5,288 nucleotides of DNA, taken from NCBI GenBank assembly GCA_005788585.1, contig SYBY01000285.1:1-5288 (forward strand). The letters run 5' to 3'. Below are positions 1-5,288 of the stretch, piece by piece (positions within the stretch are counted from its first letter, which is position 1; each line of letters opens with the position of its first letter). Under the pieces are notes generated by a model. It had not been told where the DNA came from. It ran no database searches and saw nothing but the letters and a program-made list of their open reading frames with translations. The stretch is from Actinomycetota bacterium (GTDB lineage Bacteria; Actinomycetota; Thermoleophilia; Solirubrobacterales; Solirubrobacteraceae). The position numbers and the translations under genes were made by a program.

Positions 1-298
1 CCACCTGATCCGGGTCAGCGAGGTCATCGACGCCCAGCGCGACCTGCTCGCGGGCGCCATGGACCTCTACCTGTCGACGGTGTCCTTCCGGCAGGGCGAG
101 ATCAACAAGCAGCTCACCCTCATCGCGACGATCTTCCTGCCGTTGACGTTCATCACGGGGTTCTTCGGCCAGAACTTCGGCTTCATGGTCGCGGACCTCA
201 TCCGCGGCCCCGCGTCGTTCTGGGTCTTCGGGGTGGGCAGCCTCGTGGTCTCCGGCCTCGGGCTGTTCTGGTGGTTCCGGCGCCAGGGGTGGGCCTAG
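1..298 (+). CDS. corA: CorA-family Mg2+/Co2+ transporter, C-terminal fragment (5' end outside window)
   Basis: The window opens inside this gene; the first complete codon is at position 2 and the TAG stop is at 296-298, leaving 98 residues. CorA proteins are homopentameric inner-membrane channels for Mg2+ (also Co2+ or Ni2+), with a large cytoplasmic domain and two C-terminal membrane helices. Visible here are the end of the long stalk helix (fragment residues 1-37, including EINKQLT), a first hydrophobic helix at about 38-55 (ATIFLPLTFITGFF), the pore-mouth signature at 56-58, a short periplasmic loop, a second helix at about 73-92 and a basic tail (RRQ). The signature reads G-Q-N-F rather than the canonical G-M-N-F. 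The helix arrangement and the LPLTFITGFFG context make the family assignment firm. Ion preference cannot be told from this fragment. The gene runs convergent to the SRPBCC gene, and a hairpin overlaps its stop codon. Confidence 0.93.
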   Translation, partial: HLIRVSEVIDAQRDLLAGAMDLYLSTVSFRQGEINKQLTLIATIFLPLTFITGFFGQNFGFMVADLIRGPASFWVFGVGSLVVSGLGLFWWFRRQGWA

Positions 299-314
299 TC
301 ACGCGGCCCACCCC
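286..314. terminator. Perfect 10-bp GC-rich stem-loop, probable bidirectional terminator
   Basis: GGGGTGGGCC at 286-295 is the exact reverse complement of GGCCCACCCC at 305-314. The 9-nt loop (296-304) begins with the TAG stop codon of the CorA gene. The hairpin sits between two convergent genes (stops at 298 on + and 329 on -), so it could end transcription from both sides. There is no T-tract on either side, so it would be a U-less terminator of the kind proposed for high-GC actinobacteria. The left arm is also coding sequence (the Gly-Trp-Ala end of CorA). The terminator role is inferred; the inverted repeat itself is directly visible. Confidence 0.65.
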
Positions 315-328
315 GCGGCTGGACGGCG

Positions 329-799
329 TCAGTGCGTCGACGTCTGATCGACCTCGCCGCGCCACGCGCCGGTCTCGCCGCCCGGGCCGCGCTCCTCGAC
401 GAGCTGCTTGAAGCGCTCGAGGTCGCCCTTGACGCGGCGCTTGGTCAGGCCGAGCGCGTCGCCGGTCTTCTCGACCACGCCCTCGGGCTCGACGTCCATC
501 TGCAGCATGATCCGCGTCTGGTCCTCGCCGGTCCGGTGGAACGTCACCACGCCCGCGTGCTCGGCACCCTCCTGGGAGTTCCAGGCGATGCGCTGGTCCG
601 GGGTCTGCTCCGTGATCTCGGCATCGAACTCCTTCGTGCGGCCGGCGACGGTCGTGCGCCACCGGGTGTGGGTGTCGTCGATCTGGCGGACCTCGTCGAC
701 CCCCTCCATGAACCTGGGGAACTCCTCGAACTGGGTCCACTGGTCGTACGCCGTGCGGACCGGCACGGCGACGTCGATGCTCTCCTCGATGGTCGACAT
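329..799 (-). CDS. SRPBCC-family (START/Bet v1-like, polyketide cyclase/dehydrase-type) protein
   Basis: The protein has 156 residues and starts at an ATG (797-799) with GAGGAG five bases upstream, which fixes the start. The reading frame stays open much further upstream, but only by running through the next gene. The sequence follows the helix-grip pattern of small SRPBCC proteins: an N-terminal strand (TIEESIDVAVPVRTAYDQW), the short helix pair with FPRFMEGVDEV at about 27-37, a beta-sheet core including TRWRTTVAGRTKEFDAEI (45-62) and RIAWNS (70-75), and a long C-terminal helix at about 108-136. This arrangement resembles the bacterial COG5637-type 'cyclase' group. These proteins have a hydrophobic cavity for a lipid-like ligand, but the ligand and any reaction are unknown for this group. 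The tail after residue 137 is Gly- and charge-rich and probably disordered. No signal peptide or membrane helix is seen, so it is probably cytoplasmic. It lies downstream of the membrane-protein gene on the same strand, 80 bp away. Confidence 0.85.
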   Translation of the reverse strand: MSTIEESIDVAVPVRTAYDQWTQFEEFPRFMEGVDEVRQIDDTHTRWRTTVAGRTKEFDAEITEQTPDQRIAWNSQEGAEHAGVVTFHRTGEDQTRIMLQMDVEPEGVVEKTGDALGLTKRRVKGDLERFKQLVEERGPGGETGAWRGEVDQTSTH

Positions 800-804
800 G
801 GTGT

Positions 805-810
805 CTCCTC
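805..810 (-). promoter_or_regulatory. Shine-Dalgarno sequence of the SRPBCC gene
   Basis: The minus strand reads GAGGAG, then ACACC, then ATG: a strong purine-rich match five bases before the start. It decides the start of the SRPBCC gene at 799 against the much longer open frame. It is the only clear Shine-Dalgarno sequence before any start in the window. Confidence 0.8.
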
Positions 811-846
811 GGGTCGGGTCCGTCGCCCGTACCCGGACACCGCCGA

Positions 847-871
847 GGTGACGCCAAACCGGCGCGTCACC
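847..871 (-). terminator. Hairpin just downstream of the membrane-protein gene, possible terminator or attenuator
   Basis: GGTGACG at 847-853 pairs exactly with CGTCACC at 865-871. Two further CC/GG pairs (854-855 with 861-862) can form if GC at 863-864 is bulged, leaving a loop of AAACC. The structure begins 8 bases after the stop codon of the 880-1893 gene, as expected for a terminator, but no T-run follows it. If it terminates, the SRPBCC gene needs its own promoter in 800-846, and I could not identify a convincing one. Confidence 0.4.
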
Positions 872-879
872 GCTCGCCG

Positions 880-1893
880 TCAGGTGGTGGCCTCCACGGC
901 CTCTTCGGCATCCTCCTCGGCGTCGCCCCCGTACCGGCGGCTGAGGAGCACCGCGCCGACCACGCCGAAAGGGATCGGCAGCCAGTAGGAGACGAGCCGG
1001 TAGGCCAGCGTCGTGAGCACCGCGCCGCCGCCCGTCACGCCGGCCAGGGCCAGGGTGCCGGTGAGGCCAGCCTCGACGAACCCGAGGCCGCCGGGGGTCA
1101 GCGGAATCTGCGCCAGGATCTGCGCGGTCACGAACGCCAGCAGGATGAGCGCGGGCGCCGGCCGGGCGCCGATGGCGGCGAGCGCGGCCAAGAGCGTCGC
1201 GTAGTCGAGCAGCCATCGGCCGATGGCGGCGAGCAGCGCCTCCCACCACCGGCGGCCCATGACGTGCAGGATGAGCTCTCGCTCCTCGAGCAGGCGCGCC
1301 GGGATGTCGGTGCGGGGCGGCCGGCGGCGGCGCATGCGGTTGCGGATGCGCTGGACGACCTCGCCGACGATCTCCAGGGGCCGGTCGAACGCGAGCAGTA
1401 CGACGCCGACAGCGAACATCACGACGAGCAGGACGAGCCCGCCGACTGCCGCGCGGATCAGGCTGGCGTCCGCGCTGACGCCGCTGAGCAGCGACGGGAC
1501 CGCGAACACCGGCAGCGCCAGGAGGACGGCGAAGACGAGGACGTTGGACGCGGTCAGGCCGGTGACGGCGATCCCGGTCGGCGTCCCGGCGCGGTTGAGA
1601 TAGCGGTACTGCAGCGCGGCACCCGCGGCGCCGCCACCGGGCACGACCCGCGCGAAGGCGTTCCCCGCGAGCTGGGACCAGATGACGACGAACCAGTCGC
1701 GGTTGTTGATCGCGATCCGCTGCAGGCCCCACAGGCAGGCGAACGAGCCCACCTGGAGCAGGACCATGACGGCCAGCCACCACGGCGCGATCCGGTTCAG
1801 CTCGTCGTAGGAGCTGAAGACCTGGAGCAGCGTGGGGGCCAGCAGGTAGAGCGAGATGCCCGTGAGCGCGAAGAACGCGATGCGCGTCAGCAC
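880..1893 (-). CDS. Lysylphosphatidylglycerol synthase transmembrane-family (UPF0104/YbhN-like) integral membrane protein
   Basis: The protein has 337 residues. It starts at GTG (1891-1893); an in-frame TGA at 1909-1911 rules out any longer form, and the next Met is residue 43, beyond the first hydrophobic helix. The family (Pfam LPG_synthase_TM, the flippase-like half of MprF) lies in the cytoplasmic membrane and is associated with lipid or lipid-linked precursor transfer. Hydrophobic segments are at about 5-26, 36-57, 70-95, 108-133, 147-169, 216-242, 245-263 and 292-316. A basic cytoplasmic loop lies at 180-200 (RIRNRMRRRRPPR), and an acidic tail at 322-337. Family hallmarks are the VPGGGAAGAA turn at 84-93, IPLTPGGLGFVEAGL at 263-277 and YWLPIPFG at 303-310. 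There is no C-terminal aminoacyl-transferase domain, so it is not a complete MprF; the substrate is unknown. No Shine-Dalgarno precedes the GTG, so initiation may be leaderless. It is divergent from the AddB-like gene. Confidence 0.88.
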   Translation of the reverse strand: MLTRIAFFALTGISLYLLAPTLLQVFSSYDELNRIAPWWLAVMVLLQVGSFACLWGLQRIAINNRDWFVVIWSQLAGNAFARVVPGGGAAGAALQYRYLNRAGTPTGIAVTGLTASNVLVFAVLLALPVFAVPSLLSGVSADASLIRAAVGGLVLLVVMFAVGVVLLAFDRPLEIVGEVVQRIRNRMRRRRPPRTDIPARLLEERELILHVMGRRWWEALLAAIGRWLLDYATLLAALAAIGARPAPALILLAFVTAQILAQIPLTPGGLGFVEAGLTGTLALAGVTGGGAVLTTLAYRLVSYWLPIPFGVVGAVLLSRRYGGDAEEDAEEAVEATT

Positions 1894-1899
1894 GGCTGG

Positions 1900-1905
1900 A
1901 CCGTA
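1900..1905 (-). promoter_or_regulatory. Candidate -10 element for leaderless transcription of the membrane-protein gene
   Basis: The minus strand reads TACGGT, matching TANNNT, with six bases (CCAGCC) before the GTG at 1893. That spacing is what is seen when transcription begins at or next to the start codon, and it fits the missing Shine-Dalgarno. No TTGACA-like -35 hexamer is found about 17 bases further upstream. This is a short degenerate match in a 57-bp intergenic region and is only a candidate. Confidence 0.25.
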
Positions 1906-1950
1906 TCGTCAGGTCAGGCCGTCGCCCCTGTACGCGACCCTGTCCGCCGC

Positions 1951-4914
1951 ATGCCGCTCACCCTCGTCACCGGTCCCGCCAACAGTGAGAAGGCCGGGCC
2001 CGTCCTCGACGGCTTCCGCGCCGCGGTCGACGACGGGGCGATCCTCGTCGTCCCGACGTTCCCCGATGTCGAGCGCCTGCGGCTCACACTCGCGGAGGAG
2101 GGCCTGGTCTTCGGCCTGCGCGTGGAACGGTTCGGCGGGCTGTTCGAGGAGATCGTCCGGCGGACCGGGACCCGCGGGCGCGCGCTCGGCCCGACCGCTC
2201 GTCTGCGGGTGGTGACGGCCGCGGTCGCCGACGCCGAGCTCGACGCGCTCGCCGCCGCCGCGGCCACGCCAGGGTTCGGACGGGCGCTGGCACGGTTGGT
2301 GGACGAGCTCACCGAACTGCGGGTTGCACCGCAGCGGTTCTTCCAGGCGATGCGGGCCTGGGCGGGGGATGACCCGGCGCGGCATGCGTACGGCGACGAG
2401 CTCGCCGGGCTGTATGCGGGCTACCTGCGCCGGCTCGATCGTGCCCGGCGGCCGGACGCGGTCTCCCGGCGGCTCGCGGCGCTCGATGCGCTGCGGCGCG
2501 ATCCGGCGCTGTGGGGCGGCACGCCCGTCTTCCTGTACGGCTTCGACGACCTCACCGAGCTGGAGCGCGACGCGCTGGAATCGCTCGCCCGGGCGGCCGA
2601 CGTGACGGTCTCCCTGAACTTCGAGGCCGGGCGCAGCGCGTTCGCAGGACGCGCGCGCACCGTCGCCGAGCTCATGCCGTCCGTGGATCGCCACCGCGAG
2701 CTGTCCGGGCGGGCCGAGCACTACGCGCCGTTGTCGCGCGAGGCGCTGCACCATCTTGAGCGACGGCTGTTCGAGCCACCTGACGGCGCGCTCTTCGAGA
2801 CCGTGGCCGCGGGCGATGCGGTCGAGCTGCTCGAGGGTGGCGGCGAGCGCGCCGAGCTCGAGCTGGTCGCCGAGCGCATCACGCGCCTCATCCGCGACGA
2901 CGGGTTCGCCCCGGACGAGATCGCGGTCGTGCTGCGCACCGTCGAGGACGCTTCGGCGCTCGTCCAGCAGGTCTTCGCCGCCGCCGGCGTGCCCGTCGCG
3001 ATCGACCGCCAGGTCCCCTTCGGCCGGCTGCCGATCGGCCGCGCGCTCCTGGCGCTCCTGCGTGCTGCGCTGCTCGACGGGACCGCAGGCGACCTGCTGA
3101 CGTGGCTGCGCTCGCCCGGGCTGGTGCGCACGCCGGGCTGGGTCGACGACGTCGAGCGCCATGCGCGGCTGACCGGCGCGCGCACTGCCGCCGACGCGCG
3201 TGTGATCTGGGAGGCGCAGCCACGCCACTGGCGGCTCGACGCGCTGGACCGCCTGGCAGCTGCTGCCGCCGCGGGTGGGCCGGAGCTGCCGCGCCGGGTC
3301 GCCGCCGAACTGCAGGCGCTACTGGCGGCGCCGTATCGGGACGAGGGCGATGAGGAGGCGCCCGCGCCTGACGCGATCTCGCCGCCGGCGCCGATCCTCG
3401 GCCCCGAGGAGGCCGTGGACGCAGCCGCGGTCACCGCCGCCCGCCGGGCGCTCGACGAGCTGGCCGGCCTGGCCGAACGGGACCCCGGGCTGGCGTGCAC
3501 CGCCGAGGACGTCATCGCGCTGCTGTCCGACCTGAAGGTGCGCGTCACGGAGCGCACGGCGGACATCGCGGTTGCCGTGACCGACCCGCTGACGATCCGC
3601 GCGCGCCGCGTCCGGGCGCTGTTCGCCTGCCGGCTCCAGGAGGGCGCCTTCCCGCGCCCGTCGCGGCCCGACGCGCTCCTGGGCGACGGCGAGCGTCAGG
3701 AGATCGCGCAGGCGGCGAACCTCGTGCTGCGCCGCCGGGCCGACGAGCTCGACGCTGAGCGGTACCTGTTCTATGCGACCGTCTCCCGTCCCGAGGAGCT
3801 GCTCGTCCTCTCGTGGCACATCGCCGACGACGGCGGCGACCCTGCCGTGCGGTCGTTCTTCGTCGACGACGTCGTCGACCTGTTCGCCGACGACCCGGAC
3901 GCCCGTACGGTCCGTCGCCCGCTCGGCGCGGTCGGATGGGCCGATGGCGCGCCCGCCGAGCGCGATGCGCTGCGGCGCGCGGCCCTGGAAGCGCCGCGGC
4001 GGATGGAGCCGCCGCTGGCCCCGCTGCGCGATCCCGCCGTCCTCGCGACGCTCGCCGCGCGCCCCGCGTGGTCGGCCTCCCAGCTCGAGGTCTTCGCCAG
4101 CTGCCCGGTGAAGTGGTTCGTCGAGCGCGGCCTGCGACCGGAGGGGCTGGAACCCGACCCTGAGGCCATGGCCAAGGGCGCCCTGGCGCACGCGGCGCTC
4201 GACGCGATGATCGCGGGGCTGGAGGGGGACACACGGCTGACGCCCGAGCGGCTGCCCGAGCTGCGCGACCTCGTCCGCGACGCGCTCCAGCGCCTGGCCG
4301 GCGAGCACCGCCTGTCCACCGACCCCGCACGGACCCGCGCGATCGCCCACCGGCTCGAACGGGACCTGCTGCGCTACGTCGAGCATGCGGTGAGCATGTC
4401 CAGTCCGCTGGTTCCGCGGCGCACGGAGGTCGGATTCGGCGGCCGCGACGACGAGCTGCCGGCCTTCACGCTGGCAGAGGGCGTGGCGATCACCGGTCGG
4501 ATCGACCGGGTCGACGTCACGCCGGACGGGCGCGCCGTGGTCGTCGACTACAAGGGCAAGACCGCGACGGCCCATGCCAAGTGGGTCGACGAGCGCAAGT
4601 TCCAGATCGCGCTGTACATCCTGGCTGCCCGCGAGCTGCTGGGCGTCGACGTCGCCGGCGGCCTCTACCAGCCGCTCGGCGCCACCGACCTGCGCCCGCG
4701 CGGCGCGGTGCGCGACGACGACGACCTCGCACTCGATCTCGTGGCCAACGACCGCCTCGACGAGGACGCGCTGCGCGAGGCGCTCGGTGCTGTGGTCGAG
4801 CGCGTCCTGGAGACGGTCGCCGAGCTGCGCGCCGGCGCGCTGGAGGGCCGTCCCGACACCTGTGCGTGGCAGGGCGGCTGCGCATACCCGACGATCTGCC
4901 GGTGCGTCGGATGA
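1951..4914 (+). CDS. addB: AddB-like helicase-nuclease subunit (PD-(D/E)XK nuclease, iron-sulfur cluster)
   Basis: This 987-residue protein is the probable B subunit of an AddAB complex, which resects double-strand DNA ends for recombination in the cytoplasm. The ATG at 1951 starts directly before the family's opening LTLVTGP; no plausible GTG or ATG lies closely upstream and no Shine-Dalgarno is seen. Residues 8-15 (GPANSEKA) occupy the Walker A position but lack the Gly before Lys and the Ser/Thr after it. VVPTFPDVERL follows, then FLYGFDDLTELE (194-205) at the motif II position, EIAVVLR (323-329), a Pro/acidic linker (about 464-490), ACRLQEGAFP (559-568) and ERYLFYATVSRPEE (603-616), which resembles motif VI. 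The nuclease domain begins at about 708: C718; G743 to H747 (GALAH); D852 in GRIDRVD; D866-Y867-K868; Q885 and Y889 (QIALY). C971, C977 and C983 complete a likely 4Fe-4S set with C718; C985 is extra. All nuclease residues are intact. Typical Firmicutes AddB is longer (about 1150 residues). AdnA is an alternative, but its motor motifs should be intact. Confidence 0.88.
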   Translation: MPLTLVTGPANSEKAGPVLDGFRAAVDDGAILVVPTFPDVERLRLTLAEEGLVFGLRVERFGGLFEEIVRRTGTRGRALGPTARLRVVTAAVADAELDALAAAAATPGFGRALARLVDELTELRVAPQRFFQAMRAWAGDDPARHAYGDELAGLYAGYLRRLDRARRPDAVSRRLAALDALRRDPALWGGTPVFLYGFDDLTELERDALESLARAADVTVSLNFEAGRSAFAGRARTVAELMPSVDRHRELSGRAEHYAPLSREALHHLERRLFEPPDGALFETVAAGDAVELLEGGGERAELELVAERITRLIRDDGFAPDEIAVVLRTVEDASALVQQVFAAAGVPVAIDRQVPFGRLPIGRALLALLRAALLDGTAGDLLTWLRSPGLVRTPGWVDDVERHARLTGARTAADARVIWEAQPRHWRLDALDRLAAAAAAGGPELPRRVAAELQALLAAPYRDEGDEEAPAPDAISPPAPILGPEEAVDAAAVTAARRALDELAGLAERDPGLACTAEDVIALLSDLKVRVTERTADIAVAVTDPLTIRARRVRALFACRLQEGAFPRPSRPDALLGDGERQEIAQAANLVLRRRADELDAERYLFYATVSRPEELLVLSWHIADDGGDPAVRSFFVDDVVDLFADDPDARTVRRPLGAVGWADGAPAERDALRRAALEAPRRMEPPLAPLRDPAVLATLAARPAWSASQLEVFASCPVKWFVERGLRPEGLEPDPEAMAKGALAHAALDAMIAGLEGDTRLTPERLPELRDLVRDALQRLAGEHRLSTDPARTRAIAHRLERDLLRYVEHAVSMSSPLVPRRTEVGFGGRDDELPAFTLAEGVAITGRIDRVDVTPDGRAVVVDYKGKTATAHAKWVDERKFQIALYILAARELLGVDVAGGLYQPLGATDLRPRGAVRDDDDLALDLVANDRLDEDALREALGAVVERVLETVAELRAGALEGRPDTCAWQGGCAYPTICRCVG

Positions 4915-5288
4915 GCGGCATGCGCGGCCCCGGGGGCCGGCTGCTCACCGACGAGCAGGCCGACGCGGTGCGACGCCGCAGCGGGCCGCTGCTCCTCGCC
5001 GCGAACGCCGGGAGCGGCAAGACATCCGTCCTCGTCGAGCGGTTCGTGCGGATGATCTCCGACGACGGGATCGCCCCCGAGTCCATCCTCGCGATCACCT
5101 TCACCGAGAAGGCCGCCGGCGAGCTGCGGTCCCGGGTGCGCGAGCGGCTGCTCGAACGCGGGGACCGCGAGGCCGCGCGCACGATCGAGCGCGCGTGGAT
5201 CTCGACCGTCCACGCGTTCTGCCTGCGGCTGCTGCGCGCCCACGCCGTCACCGCCGGGCTGGATCCCGACTTCCACATCCTCGACGAG
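4911..5288 (+). CDS. addA: AddA-like UvrD/Rep-family (SF1A) helicase, N-terminal fragment (3' end outside window)
   Basis: The frame is open from the ATG at 4911 to the end of the window, giving 126 residues. It overlaps the AddB-like stop as ATGA, which implies translational coupling. In-frame alternatives are ATG at 4920 and GTG at 4902; none has a strong Shine-Dalgarno. The fragment carries the start of helicase domain 1A: a Q-motif (LTDEQADAV, residues 12-20), an intact Walker A (AANAGSGKTSVL, 30-41, with K37-T38), motif Ia (AITFTEKAAGELRSRV, 61-76) and the following STVHAFCLRLLRAH (98-111). Such proteins use ATP to move 3'-5' along DNA. AddA would be the motor of the complex and would carry a second C-terminal nuclease domain, but that part lies outside the window. 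Gene order and overlap with the AddB-like gene support AddA rather than a free UvrD or PcrA helicase. Confidence 0.87.
   Translation, partial: MSGMRGPGGRLLTDEQADAVRRRSGPLLLAANAGSGKTSVLVERFVRMISDDGIAPESILAITFTEKAAGELRSRVRERLLERGDREAARTIERAWISTVHAFCLRLLRAHAVTAGLDPDFHILDE

Noticed and set aside
800..1783. An N-terminal extension of the SRPBCC protein to 484 residues
   Set aside because: The frame is open only because of the GC-rich coding sequence of the membrane-protein gene on the same strand in another frame. The extension is Arg/Pro-rich, and a strong GAGGAG precedes the ATG at 799.
329..1893. A functional system linking the SRPBCC and membrane-protein genes with AddAB
   Set aside because: The two gene groups are divergent, belong to common unrelated families and share no domain or motif suggesting joint action. 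Adjacency alone does not support a defence or repair cassette.
1909..1918. Tandem TCAGG-TCAGG repeat in the divergent intergenic region, as a possible operator
   Set aside because: Two 5-bp direct copies with no spacing or symmetry typical of a regulator site are within chance expectation here.
1264..1950. An upstream extension of the AddB-like frame
   Set aside because: It runs antisense through the membrane-protein gene and gives a charged low-complexity sequence. The conserved N-terminus of the family begins at the ATG at 1951.
1909..3228. A 439-codon open frame on the minus strand opposite the AddB-like gene
   Set aside because: It is antisense to a gene with a full set of recognisable motifs. 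The translation is low-complexity Arg/Ala/Gly/Pro with no domain, as expected for shadow frames in GC-rich DNA. Other long antisense frames (for example 3319-4575 and 4517-5278 on the minus strand) fail for the same reason.

Overview
The window is very GC-rich, with third codon positions almost always G or C. It contains only chromosomal housekeeping-type genes. The protein families and the sparse Shine-Dalgarno sequences fit a high-GC actinobacterium. The form of the AddB-like protein resembles homologues I recall from Thermoleophilia/Solirubrobacterales, but that placement is an inference made without a search. There are no RNA genes, CRISPR arrays, insertion sequences or phage genes.

Layout from left to right: (1) positions 1-298, + strand, the C-terminal 98 residues of a CorA-family divalent-cation transporter, with both transmembrane helices and a GQN in place of the usual GMN signature. 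(2) A perfect 10-bp GC-rich stem-loop spans the corA stop codon and lies between two convergent genes; it is a likely shared terminator. (3) Positions 329-799, - strand, a small SRPBCC (START/Bet v1-like) protein with a good ribosome-binding site. (4) Positions 880-1893, - strand, a multi-pass membrane protein of the lysylphosphatidylglycerol synthase transmembrane (UPF0104/YbhN-like) family. It has no synthetase domain, and a hairpin follows its stop codon. (5) A 57-bp divergent intergenic region in which neither gene has a visible Shine-Dalgarno sequence. (6) Positions 1951-4914, + strand, a 987-residue AddB-like helicase/nuclease subunit with a decayed Walker A loop, a complete PD-(D/E)XK nuclease centre and the cysteines for an iron-sulfur cluster. 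(7) From 4911 to the window end, + strand, the first 126 residues of an AddA-like UvrD/Rep-family helicase, overlapping the previous gene by ATGA.

The last two genes form an operon that would encode an AddAB-type double-strand-break resection complex. AddA supplies the ATP-driven motor. AddB supplies a nuclease and, by family analogy, a recognition scaffold that no longer acts as a motor. The membrane and SRPBCC genes on the left have no evident functional link to them.

I see no undescribed system here. The points most worth checking are the unusual Walker A and iron-sulfur cysteine spacing in the AddB-like protein, the GQN signature in CorA, and the terminator hairpin built over the corA stop codon.
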